A stretch of 64,000 nucleotides of DNA from Diphasiastrum complanatum (GCA_029204225.1 CM055099.1:52097298-52161297), one strand, 5' to 3'. Shown: positions 47,771 to 62,725, numbered from the stretch's first letter. The notes: a model not told the origin generated them from the sequence alone. Program-made: numbers and translations.

Positions 47771-48254
47771 TCCATAACGACATTTAAGTGACTCTACAAT
47801 TTTTTATTATTTTTAGAGGCACTAAAGACAATGGATTCATCAATCATAGAAGTACTATTCAAGTGTTCCAGGCCAAACCTGATCATATTAGCTTCTCACC
47901 ATTCTGGTGACTTACGCTTATACTATGGTCCACCAGAAATGTAGAAACACTGAGCATTTATGACCTGGCTTGGCTGTCTTATTTCAAATGATGCTATTTC
48001 TCTAACCTGAGTGTACTATCTACAGAGCTGTACACCTTCCTCAAAATGAATTACAGTCATGAATTCTATTAGTCTGCCTCGTATAAATAGTATGAACAAA
48101 GAACAGTGTGAAGGCATCCCAGAAAGCACTATTTACCAATGAAGTGGGGTAACAATCTAAGATCCCCATCTGGTATGACGAGCTAATACAGTAAATTTCC
48201 TGTTGGGAACTTGCAAGCCAACTAAAACAACTTGACGTTATCAAAGAAAGAGAC

Positions 48255-51200
48255 TTAGTGAGCACTGACAAGAAATGGATGTTGACAAACTCCACACTCT
48301 ACAGTCTCAGTTCCGAAGCTTGGCACTTGAACCTGTCCCAACAAGAGATCACAGAGTGAGTGCCAAATCAGAATACAAAAAATTCCAAATTGAGAAGGCT
48401 TAAGTTATTTTGCATCTTGAGATACAACAATTAGATTTATGAAGGATGAAAAGATAAACAGAAAAAAACAATCTTGCCTTTACAAGCTCTACCATCTGAA
48501 ACTTCAACGTTAAATTTATTTTCTGTAAGCATGGTGTAACAAAACATCTAAACCCCCTCTACCAAGACGTGCAATATTGAATTCCCTGCAATCTTTGACT
48601 CTTAAAAGTCCACCCACAGATTATTAGACATCCAGCCCATCACACATGTCACATGGTATGGTTGACGTGCTTTCAACACTTACTTTACCGGTACCTAATG
48701 AGCAGGTCTAGGTTACAGGATACAAGTAGGGGTTCATGCTTCAAAACAAGAGGTTTCTGATCATGAAGCTAGAGATATCAACAATCTGCAGACGTTTTTG
48801 TATCAGAAACATCAACTGTCTGACTCAGAGTTCTGTGCCCTCTGCTGTCTACCCTCTGTTTGTACACAAAGCTGTGCCCATTATTTATAGCAGAGTGTTG
48901 ATCAAAATTGGTGGTTACAAGATCTACTTAAAGATAGTTAAACATGTAATTGAGCTGTATAAATGTCTGAAACAATCACTGTCACAATTGATCGAAATTA
49001 GTCTCTGAAAAAAATCATCACTAAATGGTTTGAACAGGTCTTGGTACATCTATGATAGCAATATAGAAAATCCTTACAAAAAGGAAGAGTATAATATTTG
49101 AGACTGGTCCTCAACACAGTAACAGATCATGTACTTGATCCTATTCAGATTTAGCACCCCACCCTGTCCAGGCAAATCATGGATACTATATCTTTGATAA
49201 AAGTACACCAATTACACCAGAACAACTGCTCTAAAGCTGCAGCTTTTTCTACATTTGGGGTCGTACCTATAGTAACTGGACTGGCTGGTATAGAACAATA
49301 ATTTAGCTCGAAAAGGACTCATCTTCGTAGATGCATTTTTTTTATCATTATAGGCAAACTCCAACAACGGTAAGTAACGATTGAAGCACATTTTACCTGC
49401 ATTCATTTTGATAATAGACTTTCAATTCAATTAAATAAAAAGCAGTGAATTGGCCTTTGAAGGTAAACACTTTATTTGAAAACTGATAAATCATGTATCA
49501 TGAGGAAATATAGTTCCTCAAAGCCATACGCCTGGAACATTTTTGGAACATGCTTTTTAAGTCCTACTGAGACACTTCCAAGGTAAAAGCTATGTCATGG
49601 GAGCTCTTAAACACATCACACTTGTATTCATGCATCAAAAAATCTTTTAAACATATTAGTCAAAAAAGGCTTCAACAAGACAACATCAGTTTGAAGTTTT
49701 CCATGTCCTGAGAAGTTCACTGGGTGTGAATATCAACACAGAGAACCATGAAAACTGTAGAAATTACCATGTTGCAGAAAGAAAGTTGAAAATTATACCT
49801 GAAGATGAACAGTGCAAGTTGGACATGCAACTTCTCGCATTCGAGGGCCTGAGCCTTCCGGTGCAGATTGGTTAGACCGGAGGTGGGGAGACCCATGGTG
49901 CACAGCAGCATCAGAGCTGCCAGAACGAACTGATCGTGAACTAAAACTTCCTGAGTTATCTGCACCACATGATGAACAGCGATTGCTTCCACTGTTAGTG
50001 AGCGAGATGCTTCCACATTTTCGGCAGTTCAATAATGATGTTTTTCTACATTTCTCACCGCTACTGCCCCCAGATGGCTTTCTTGCTGCATTTTTCTCCA
50101 GTTCTTCCTGTAAACAAAGAACACTAAAATCGTGAATAAGCAAGAAATTTCCAATACCAACCGCCCATCAATTCAAAATGATACAGTGGCATTAAGTAAA
50201 TTTTTTCACAAATCTCTTCATACTTGTAGCTTTTTTGCAAGATCCTCATGGCGCCTCTGAACAGCTGGTTTATTGGTTGATTCCACGTTTGTCAGTCGTT
50301 GTGTGACCTCTGCCTGCATGCATAAAGGCGGGTTTTTTTCGTTTGGCAGTCTAAAGCACAATTGCTTACTTTTTATACTTTCACTTCGTCAGGCTGTGGC
50401 TAAGTAAACAAACAAAAATGGATAGGTTATTTGCCACTGTGAAACCTAACCACAGTAATAGGTTCTCACAAATTAATGAAAACGCCATGTGAGTAGTAAA
50501 AACCACACAGCACAACACTTGATAATCTGGCATTACCTATGCAAAGTAAGATAATCCAACAACCCCTCTTTAAACAGCAATTACCTTGAAAACATAATTC
50601 TTGAGTACATCAAGTCATGAGTGATGTTTACTATGAAGTCGGAAAAAGCTTCATGCAGGAATGACACATGATACTTGCTATTGAAGTAGTTTTGCTAATC
50701 ATTGGAAAACAGGTCTCGGCTCATGCACAAAATCTAATCATTTCTTTGACAAGATAAGCTTTCTATCATTGTGGGTGCATTCCAACATCATGAAGTACAA
50801 GTCTTGATTATCCCAATCTCGTATGTACATGCCTGCATGCCTGTGTGTGTGTATGTGTGTCCGACCTTTCTAAAAATGGATCCTCTAATGTCAATTATTG
50901 GAAGAATCAACTTTTGCCAGAATCGGAATTTGGGAAATTAGCTTTTTTTCCTAGTTATAACAAAATGGATCATAGATAGATCAGGCACTGTAGAGTTAAA
51001 ATTGGCCTTTTTTTACTGTTTACAATAAAATGGACTATATATAGATCAGTCACACTCTAATTCACAATCAATTCCGGTCATTTGCAATGAGAGAGAATGC
51101 AATCAAGGTAGTATTTTCTTATAAAATGTTGGAAACCCCAAATCAAATTGCAATTAGATGAATAATCCTTTAATCTAACTGTTACAACAAGAAGAAGAGG

Positions 51201-54200
51201 TGGTAGCCATCTAGAATCCCAATCCAACAATTTGATATCTAATTTGTGGTTTAGATAGCTGGGTCAGTCTAATCTTCTTGAAGACACGGAAACCGATGAA
51301 CTTATGGAAACAAATGCGACTTAGCAAGAAGCATGCCCTTGAGTCCTCTTACCTCTCCAAGTTAAGACGATTCTTGAAATGTTTATGAGGTTAACAACAT
51401 GAATGTATTCTTGACAGGGAGATAAAGTTAGAAGAGGATTTCTCATGTAACTGTCTTTATCCAACATTAGAAAAATAAGTTCACAGGAGTCGGTGACAGG
51501 ACTTGCTTACCAGGCATTGATCACAAACACGAACAGGCTGTGCATCCTGATCTGAAGTAAGGGGAGTTCGTCCACGCGTGCACTTGTCACAAAAGATGTC
51601 ACCACAATTTCGGCAATGATGCTGCAATAAACAGGCAATATTCATTATTATCGTCTTCAACCAATGACAATACAAGTTAAACTCGACCCATTCAGCATAG
51701 AACAATGAGATGAACATGGATTAATGATCTCCATCCTCTTTATTCTATACATAGAATTGAACAAAGCTTTTGTTAGAAACTGTCATTGGCAAATATGAAT
51801 CTCACTTGCTAAATCAAAGAAAAGAAGTTTGCAGAAAAATTGGCTTGTTATGAGTTGGCACCTTGCCAAGTTACGACAACAAGATACGTCATCCTTAGAA
51901 ATTCTGATCGTCTCACTTAAGGAAAGAGGGCTTAATGTTAAACTTCCTTAATCCAACAGCAAGCAAAGCACATACTGTGGCCAATCTCTACTTGGTTGAT
52001 TGTCATAGATTTCGGTTTGAGATGGAGAACATAGACATTCTTAGTACAAGTGTTTGACTTATGCTAGAAAACCAAAATTTGAAAAAACTAAGAGAAAAGT
52101 GAAACTCCCGAGTGGATCCAAACGTGAAGACAGAGCTTGGAAGAGAAATATTAGCGGAAACAATTGAAAATAAGGACTAAACAAAGAAGAGTCACAAAAG
52201 ATGTCCAGAACGCATAAATCTGAGATCTAGAGATCAAGTAAACTATCTTTCTGAAAATTTAGTTTCTAGTGTATTATTCAGTTCAAATTTTCCCTCTTTT
52301 CTGGTACTCTGGTGGTTAACTTGCAAATTTCAAAAGGATATCTAGATGTTAAGCCGAGATGCTATATCTCCCACAAAATCATGCTTGAGTATCCACACAA
52401 CATATCTACATAGTACATACCCGCCGTATGAAAGCTCCAAAATCTGCCCCACAGGCTGTGCATTTTGTAACAGCTTCATCAGGTACCTGATTCAAAGGAA
52501 GTGTTGTAACTTGAGAATCATAACCAGTCCCTATGTCATCCATCCTAGCAGATTTTAAAATCGATACAAATATTTGCAAGATTTATAAAAGAGATATCCT
52601 AAAACTAAAATTTACAAGAAAAAATTTCAGTCAATCTTAATAAATACTGCAAATGAGAACTAAACAATAAATGGCTACCCAATGCTGTTTCTCTTCTTGA
52701 CCAGCAGATTTGGACTTTAAAGTCACCCAGTCGGCAAAAGAGCTTTTCTTTTGTGACCCAGTCTCAGCACTGCCACTTGTGCTAGTTGAACCATTGCTTG
52801 CCTCTGATGGCATGTCTTTATCCACCATCTCGCACAGCTGCCAACACGTGATTCCCAAATGACAACCAAATGATACAGACGTTTACTTTTCACAATTCCC
52901 AAATACCCCAAGGGAGCTAGTGAAAATAAAGAAGAAAATTAAGTGAATTATTTCTCTATTCTAAAAGCACATGGACTGTCTTTGTTGATCATATCAAACA
53001 TACCCTCAACTGGTCAACAACATCATACTACCCCCCGTCTATTTCAGGACGAATGGTTGCTGAATAGTCAGGACAACCACGATCACAATGATCGTGTCTC
53101 TACTTTTAGATGTTGGCTTGATGTTGTGATACCTCAAATTGTTTTGCCTACGACTGCATTACTATACAAAAACAGAATCTTTAACAACTTTCATATAGCC
53201 AACAAAAGAAATAGTGCACTTTACTGTGACTATCATAAGGGAGAGGTGGTTGAACAAAAGGGAAGAATGGTGATAAGAAGTATAAATTTCCTAAGCATAA
53301 AATACATTCCTTCTCAGGCTGCACTAAAATTCATTTGCAGCCTACTGTCTTAGAGAGAAAAAATCTTCAGAAGATACAACTAACCATGAATGCTTTCCGA
53401 GAGAAGGTGGCAGAAGGAAATGGATTACCTGAACACAAGCTGCAGTGAGTGTGTCGAGGATTGCAGACGTCGTATAACTGCTTGATTGTAATCTGATTCT
53501 ACGCTGCTCCACATCTACGATCGTCTTTGCCCAAAATGTGAATGTTGAAGAGTCACTCACCTAATATAATCATAAAATAGAAACACATTAGATAAAATGA
53601 ACTGTAAGGCTAGAAAACTTCATATATCAACTCTTTATAACTATGAATAACAGACGATGTCTAAGACTTTGACAAAGCACCAGAAGAAGAAAGAAAGTAC
53701 CAAAGATACATAAGACTGAAAGAGAACATTCCAACTATGGTTTAACTTAAGGAGCATAAAACATCTCCAAGGAGAGAATTGTAATATCCAATAGTGAGCT
53801 GAAAATGAAAGGTACAAGATAATCATAACAGAATAAAGAATTATAAGAGAACTCATAAAAAAAGTTCCCAAAGCCCAAACGTACGGTGTAAACAAGATTC
53901 CATGAAGAAGATGGTAGAAATTAATGTTTATTTGCACCCCGAATGTTGGTTTGGCCATACCTGCGAGCAACCAGTTTGACTAAATGATAGCCATCATGTC
54001 ATATCATGAGCGACGAACATTTCAAGAAGCTTGTGATGATGGATGCCATATGTTGTGGAAGGCACATGTGAGTCCGTGAAGCCTGTCATGTAGCTCTCGG
54101 TACTATAGGTCTCAATATCTAGCAACTCTCTTTGGTCCTAGTGTCTAAAAAGGATGGTCATCTCATCCTCTAACTTTGCCTCAACATTAGAACAAGGTTT

Positions 54201-57200
54201 GTGTTTGGAAAAGAAGGAAGTATCACAGGGTTGTACAGATGTTGGGGTCCGTGTTGTGACATGTATCACTCAAACAAAACATCTCACATAACATCAATGC
54301 TACACATCTCTGGTCAATAAAGGATGTATAAGAGTAGAGCGGTTAACTAACTGGTCAAGACTCCCAGACTCAAAAAATCAAGATATACTAGCTTTCTTCT
54401 ATTTTATTTTAATTAAGTTTATTTGTTTTTGTTTTTTGGGGGGGGCAGGTGAGACAAGGGCTAATTTCCTTCTTTGGGTGTCCCTATTACTATAAAATCA
54501 AAGGACACTATATTGCCTTCAACAAATTGACCATCCACTCTACGTTGATTGTTCTCTTCCTATGATCAAATGTGTGTTGGCCTTGTACTACAAGAAATGG
54601 TTCACTTAAGACATCATGCATGCCTCGACAGAGAGTGCTAACATTACCTCCTAAACATGGCTAACTTCTTTCTTTTCCAGACAATGTTTCTGCAATGCAG
54701 AGTCAAATTCTAAGGATTACTCCTTGGTTCCATTCAGACATCAAGATCGATGCCATGACCTTATGTTTGGCAACAGAGACACTCTCCACAACTCGACATA
54801 GAACATCATCTGCATCTTCTCGACAGGATGAGCATGCATTGGATTCGGTTTTTTAGTCAGATTATTGGGCTTGACAGGGATGTATATTTGGCAGTTTGCT
54901 ATTTTCCACTAGAGTCTTCGGCTTTTGCAGATAGTATGGGTTCTCCATATGTTGAGATGGTCTCTCTTACAGATATTCTACTTTGCTCTGAAGTGTGATC
55001 ATATACTTCTTGCCAAGGATTTCAATGCTAGGACATCTTCTAGACAGACAGAGTTTCATGTCATCATCAATCACCCTTTGAGGATACATGCCTTGGATAG
55101 TATAGATATGGGAATTGACAGGATATCTGCTGGCATTGGTGGCCCGGTCTCTCCCTTTTTACCTAATTTCAATGTTTCTCCCATCACATTATTTGATCAT
55201 TCCTTACTTTCAATCCATTTCTGTGGAATGTGGTCACATATACACGTTTAGCAATGTCTACACACACCTTTATCAGGAAGCTTTCTCTTTCATACTTCGC
55301 AATTTCCAATAAAATAGCCCGCTCCATTCCCAAGCATCGTTTCTCACTACAGCTGTTCATACCGTTGCTTCCATGGCTTTCTAGATACTCCACATGCTCG
55401 AATGTATATCACCCTCACCAACCTTGTATAATGATCTATGTAAACAACTCCATTTACAAGTCATTTATGCACAATCTTCATTTTCTCATCATCTTTGTGA
55501 TATCAAACATTTATACAATTATGTTAGAAATAAATGACTATGCTAAAGTTAATCCATAGGTTACTTTGACCCAAAAGGTCGAGATTTGCGTAACCATGGG
55601 TATTTAGTTATTTAGGCCATCTTAAGTTTGTTTTAAGTTCAGTTGGACCCAATTTTGGTCATGTACTGACTCGTGGGTCCTTAGGGGTCTAATTTTGTTT
55701 AGAGGCCCTATCTTGACTTTTGGGTGCCCTACATTTAGTAAGTGGTTAACCTTAGGGTTTGGTGGCATTTGGTCACATCCATGTAGAGTACTTAGATGCT
55801 CATTGTGTATTCCATTTTTACAGTTTGGCTAAGCATTGCTCTTCATTGCTCTTGTTGTTGTTTTCTCTCTCTCTCTCTTAGAGTTGGGCGCCCAGCCTCT
55901 TCTCTCTTGTTTTCTGTGGAGATTGATTGATAACTAGATCTTGGTGACTTGACTCTTGTTTTCCTACAAATTACGCTTGTCGTTACAAAAAGTTTTCATA
56001 TGAAAGCTCTAAAGGGAAGCGCCTTCACAGCTCCTCTTTTGGTGCTTTCTAGTGTGAGTTTATCCCCCCGGCCAGTTACGAATGAATCCACAATTGATCT
56101 AGAGCTAAGCTATGAAAGCATCACATAAGCAAGACTTAACTCTAGAAAGCAGGAAAGAGAGAGATTAAGGAGACTAAAGAGAGAGATCAATATCATCAGC
56201 TGATAACAAATGACACAGTTTCCCTACTTATAGCCAAGAGGAAGCCCTAAAAGGAAGCTTCCGGTGGCTAGGGCCCAACTGGGAGGGATAATAGTGCGTC
56301 GCCCTCCAAGAAGGCCCCCGCTCTCCAGTCATATGTCCAAATGGCCTTATAATGAATAATAAGGCCAAAGGCCAACCATATAGTCTAAATGTCACTAATG
56401 AATAAAAAGGGCCCAAGGCCTGCTTATGCATAAAGTAAAGTAAATGTAAATGGACGCGGCGAATGTAATGAGCCAAGTCCATAACTCTCCCCGACACAAA
56501 AAAAAAAAAAGACCCAATTGCCAAAAAGAAACTTGATCAAACAACAGCAAGCCCTGGTGCATCAACAACTAGACAGCATCCGATGTAGAGGAATCAACAA
56601 GTGCAGCAAGAGCACGATCCTGATCCGCAAGTGATGGTGTATGATAAAAGACATCAATAGGCTCCCATGTGGCCTCCTCAATAGGACGACGATCCAACTC
56701 GACCAAAAACTGAATCTGCCGGCAGCATCGACTATGGTGAAGGTGAACCTAGTGAATGGCAGCTGGTAAGAAAGGGAACAGCTCAGGATCAACATCATGG
56801 CGACGAAGGGAACATCTCGGCCGCGTCATCTGAAACCAAGCAATATGGAACAACCAGGAAAGCCAAGGAACCAGAAGAAGATCAAGCAGCAACCAGGAAT
56901 GCCAAGGTATCCGTAATGCCCAAGATGGTAGAGGATTAGGGACATCATACCCAAAAAGCCCGAGAAGGTAGAACTGCATCAGCAACGGGAAGCCAAGAAG
57001 GAAACTGGAAAAGAGATGGACACTCATCGCGAATAGTCGCATCATACACGTAACCATCAACCATATGTGCAAACTCAGTGATATAGGTGCCCCAAGAAAA
57101 GATAGCAGCATCGGAAGACCAGCACCAAGGAGTAGGAACATAAGCAGGATGACAAGCACGTTGTAATAGCATGGAAAAGCAAGCGATATGCCAGGAAACG

Positions 57201-60200
57201 TGGATCATAAAGAGATCATCCTGACAAAGGATAGCTAAAATGGAGAAATGTGCACCAGCATGGTCAAAAGCCCAAGGTATCCATAAGGCCCATGAATGAG
57301 AAGTAGCAATGGCACACGGTACCTTCAAGGCCCCTATCACGAGAAGAGCAACATGCCAAAAGCTCCAGAAGGTCCAAGAAATCAATGCATCATCTAAAAA
57401 GACATGATGCATAAAAACGAACCAGTCTGCACCAAAAATAATGTCATAGTGCTTCAGGGAAATGATGTAGAAATTTGAGGACGGTGTTACTTCTGAGGTA
57501 CCTTCCCCTACTGTTGATCCACCTCTTTCTCCACACCCTTTGGTCTTGTTGGAATGTAAATGGAATTGCTTACATTACCGACCGAGGGGGGGAATATATA
57601 AAGAATACGTTCGGTACTTATCTTCAAAGCAAAGGTATCCATCATCAAATGACAACCCCTTACACACCTTAACAAAATGGTGTTGCCGCAAGAAAGAATC
57701 GCACTATCATGGAGATGGCTCGATGCATGCTCAAGGCAAAGGGCCTACCTCACAAGTTTTGGGCTGAAGCGGTTATAACGGCGGCTTACATTAGTAATCG
57801 GTGTCCTACTAAAGCCTTGAAGGTATTAACTCCTTATGAAGTTTGGTATGGTAAGAAGCCTATTGTTTCTCACGTACGCATCTTTGGTTGCACGGCTTAT
57901 GCTTTCATTCCCGATAAGCTAAGAACCAAGCTTGATGATAAAGGAGTTAAATGCATATTCGTTGGCTATAGTAGCGAAAACAAGGGCTATAGATTGTTTA
58001 AGATGGATACTAATAAAATCATAGTGAGTCGTGATGTTCATTTTGATGAAAAGACCTCCTATGATGTTGCGCCCACTCGTGTCATGAAAGGGGACTTCCC
58101 CCATGATGCATATGTTGAAATATTTCCAGATTTGGTTTTGCCATCTAATCATGAAGAGAAGGGACTGCCATCAACTTCTAGTGGACAGCCCACTACTCCT
58201 TCAATTTTGCAGCCCATAGTTCATCAAGAAGAACCTATTTATGGTGAAGAGCAGCCTGTTGAAGACATTGGACAGCAAGGTCCAAGTTCGAAACACTTTG
58301 GATAGCAAAGTGTTGACAAAGGTAAGGCTGTTGGACAGCCCAAACCAGTCCCTAAATGGTTGTTGCAGACTTTGCAGGACAGCAAAGTGGATCATTTCTA
58401 TGAAGGGAAGACTCGTGCCTCTACTAAATTAGTAGAATTTGCTGATTTTTCTGATTTTGCTCTTATTTCTATTGAGGATGGTGTAGTAGAACCTGTTTTT
58501 TATGAGCAGGCCAAAGGAGTAAAATGTTGGGAGGATGCGATGCAAGAGGAGTACAACTCACTCATGAAGAACCACACTTGGGTTCTTGTTGATCTTCCAC
58601 ATGGGGCTGGAATCTTCATCTCTCAACAACGATACATTGAGCAGATGTTGAAACAGTCTTCTTTTTTCAAGTCACCGCAAGTTGATGCATATGATGGATG
58701 CATTAGTGGAAAGTTTCATGCGAAACCTTTTCAATTTGATGTTTTAGCAAAGGCTAAAAAGTTCGAGCACTCTTTGGAACCTTTTTGTACTAATTGAGGA
58801 GGGAGTCAACATGTGTCAATTAGTACTTTTGTTCAAAGTGTTAAGAGTGAGCATTTGATTGGAGAGAATTCTTCATTACTTGAAGAATCTTCTATGTCAT
58901 CCCATACCTCTTTGAAAGACAGCTTTGATGACACCATCGTTGATGCATCTTTTGATAGTTTGCCAAATTTTTATGATGAAGACGTTGGACAGCAGGTTCA
59001 GTCATCTTCTTTTGGTCATTTACAGCCCATTTTACATCATGAGCAGTCCATTATGCTTCAGGAACAGCCTGCGGAAGATTATGGACTACATGGTCCATGT
59101 TGGGAACATTTTCGGCAGCAAAGTGTTGAACAGCCCATAACAGTTCCTTGTCGGCTATTGGAGACTTTGCAGAACAACAAAGAAATGTCTTACTACGAAG
59201 GGAAGGCACATACCTCTTTAAAATCAGTACCTCTTGCTAATTTTTTTGGTTCTACACTTACTCTTCATCATGATGTTGGTACATTGCCTATTCTATGTGA
59301 GCAAGTCATTGATGGTAAGGTTCGGGAGGATGTGATGTCAAAAGAGTTTGGTACTCATTTTTATTGTCCTTATGGTAAGAAGTATTTTCGAATGATGTGG
59401 GAACCTATGATGGATTACAAGTCCATGTTTCGACTTATTGCCGAGTTTATGTTGGATCCCTACTTCGGATGGAGCATGCAAATCCTCACCCTTCAACTTG
59501 ATGCTTCATTATTACACATTCTTTTCCTTTTATATGTTGGACATGATTGGGGATGAGATTTCGACTACTTCGGTGCGAAGTTTATTTGGCGACATGAAGT
59601 TCGGACAGCAAGTTGCATTTTTCTCTTTCGAGAAGTTACTTCATGTTATGTTATGCATTTCCATTTAAGGAGGGTGTTGGAATGTAAATGGAATTGCTTA
59701 CATTACCATAGGTTACTTTGACCCAAAAGGTCGAGAGTTGTGTAACCATGGTCATATCATTTATTATATTAGGCCTACTAAACTTAGAGTTAGCTAAGTT
59801 AGTATGAGATTAACTTGGTAGGGACTCATCGGTCCGCTAGGCCTAATTGTGACATTAAGTACCCCAACTTGACATATAGAAAGTTGGATAGTCAAAAGTC
59901 AAGTAGTTGGATAGCCAATAGTCATGAAGTTAGATAGTCATCTTGGACTATATATATGTGTGCATCCCATTTGTATAAGACACTTTTGTAAGCAATACTG
60001 ACTATTCTTTTTGGCTGTCCACGAGTTTCTACAAGAGGGTTTCTAGCCATCTCTCTCTTTCTTTTGAGAATGCTTTGTGTGATTGAATAGTTAAGATTCT
60101 GGATCCTTAGGCTTCTATTTCCTACAAGTCTTTGTTGAGGATTTAGATGAAGAAAGTGCTTCTCAATTAGTAATGTTTTCTCAAGAAATATGTGACACTG

Positions 60201-60690
60201 ATAGTCAATCCTCCTTTGAGTTTTGCCAAGCCAAGAGCTGCCAAGTCCCTTTAGTCCCTAGTCATACCAGTGAATTCAAAGCAACTAAAACTAAAACTCT
60301 AGAGTTTACCCACAGTAACATAAAAATCGTGCATTCGAACTCCCATTGCTTTTGATTTTGTGATTAGAATGCATAAATTCGAACCCTCTAGATGTACCGA
60401 GCTTCTCTACTCTCCAAGGCAAATACTTTCAAAATACAAACAAAAAACCTGGGTCTTTTGACCTAAAAAATCCAAGCTCAGTGGTTTCCGGAAGTGATTC
60501 CTTTATTAATACAATACTAGACTGCTTGCATGGTAAAGAAGTATTCTCGTTTATATTATGTGCGTTTAAAGCCCACAAGAATACATTCAAATGGATAACA
60601 AACGTAGATGTTTTTGTTGCGTGAGATGTTCCTGCTCCGTAGAGCTCATCAATATTATGTAGCTCTAGGTATTTCAAAACACATTAACGG

Positions 60691-60769
<79 letters not shown>

Positions 60770-62671
60770 ACAATCTTACTTACTGCAAACCTCCAGGTGC
60801 CGGTTAACCACAAGAGACCGAACGATTCACGTTCCACCCCGCCATAGGACCTAATCCGGTTCCACCCACCGTGCCCTGGCCTATGACTGTTTCAAGCTCG
60901 ATTCGACCTCCATCCCAGACGGCGTATACCACCGCCTAGGCTCTCAGCCATCTCCTGCCTCACGCTAGCAACACATCCTGGTCGTGCACACGCTCTCCAT
61001 CCACCTCCTCCTAGGTAGACAGAATGGATGGCAAATGAGTCCTCCTCCCCTTGTATACCTCCAAGGAGAGAGACTCCAAGCCATGTGCACTCCTGGATCA
61101 TGACACGTGGCAACCATGCAGGTTCACGAGTCACCGGTCAAGTCTACAGGCCCAGTCATCATCTGGTCTCAAGTCTGGGTTTGGGACCCAAGGGAGTTGG
61201 GTCCCTAACATTCCCTCTTCCTTAAAAAATTCCTTATCTAAGGAAGGAATCCAGGGAATCTCAGTTTAAAGTCACGTTCCTTCTCCCAAGTATCATCGTC
61301 CTCGGAACTTCCTTTCCAACGAACCAAGTACTCAGTGACCTGCCGGTTTCTGATTCCACGTTGACGTACATCAACAATGGCCTATGGTTCAGTAGGTACA
61401 AAGGATGATAGGTCCTCCAGCTGAACTAAATCCTCCTGAGGCATTAAGTCATCCTTTCCACCAAGTCGTTCCTTTAAACGACTAATGTGAAAAATTGAAT
61501 GTACCTTAATCCCTTGAGGAAGTTCTAGCTGGTACGCATTCCGATGGAGTTTCTTTACTATACGGAATGGCCCTGCATAACGAGGTGATAACTTAAGACA
61601 TTTCCCAGTCCTTAGTACCTTAGAATCCTTTGGAATTCTAAGATATACCCAAGCCCCCTCCTCACAGACCCTAGGTTGTTTCCTCCATTACAGGTTGAGG
61701 CTATTTTTTAGATTGTTATTTTCCTCCAGAGATAGATGCAGATGGACAGCAGAGAATCCAGATACTCCTATGCAGCCCTTACATCATCACGAGTACTCCA
61801 CAACCAGGGATTTCACCTCTCATGGTATTCTCAGGCAGGAAGGCTACTTGAGTCTTTATCGTCCCCTCCCTCCGGAGCACCACTATATTCGTCAGTCTAT
61901 AGAGTTTGAAATGGGCAGCTTGGAGTGACGCCCCTTTATCCAACTTTATGGAGACAAACTGCACGAGTTGTCCTATCCTCCCTAGATATTTGGGGGTTTG
62001 TTGCATGGATTGAAATTTATATTAGGAGAGTCTCATCACATTAGCTACACATTGAGACGGGCCAATTCCATAGCACAACCAAGGAAGCCAAAGTATGTCA
62101 GATTTGTTCACTTGGAGAGACTGAGGACGAGGATCATTTCATTTTTAGATGCCCAATTTATTACGAGATTAGAGGACAATACCATTATTTATATCGGGAC
62201 TCCTCTAGGTCATTTCAGGCTCTGATCACACATGAGGATCTTCGCTGTGTAGCCTTGATACGTGGGACAATGCTTTTGAGACAAGACTTAGTTAGTGCCC
62301 AGGTCAATTTGGATCCCCAAACCATGCTAGTCAGAGACGGACATTGTGTCAGACGTCAGTAGATCGGATCGAGCAGGCTGAGGTAGAGCAATTGGCATAT
62401 TGTACACAGATCCAGGCAGCGGCAGCTTCACTCCTCACATCCAGAGCACTCCACGAGTTTGATTACAGCCTACTTAGCAGCATCAGCCGAGACTTGAGGC
62501 TTGTTTTTACATCATGATATACATGTGCTCCTTTCTAGTTTAGCAGAGAGATATACAACATATCTAATGTAGATTGTCTATTTCTACTCAATATGTTTTC
62601 TTTTACGGAGTATCATACACACTTGACATTTATTGTCTTTTGTACCCTCAGATACCTATAAGACATTAATA

Positions 62672-62725
<54 letters not shown>

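Larger units (their letters stand above)
44941..48254. other. No confirmed gene
   Basis: The left part has no domain-bearing frame. A small coding-like scrap lies at 46640-46766 and a tandem duplication at 47508-47770. The last few hundred bases before 48255 should be the 3'UTR of FREE1; no strong poly(A) signal was singled out. Confidence 0.5.
57547..60126 (+). mobile_element. Deleted Ty1/copia with duplicated linker ORF
   Basis: It begins with the first 34 bp of its LTR (TGTTGGAATGTAAATGG..., 57547-57580) fused to the integrase core ([33 protein letters not shown]). Then come [17 protein letters not shown] and SRDVHFDEK, a long linker, the start of RT ([20 protein letters not shown]) and, after a deletion, the RT end ([14 protein letters not shown]). 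A second ORF (58813-59556) and the 3' LTR (59675-60126) follow. Flanks GGTCT (57542-57546) and AGTCT (60127-60131) are a target duplication with one change. Confidence 0.88.
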
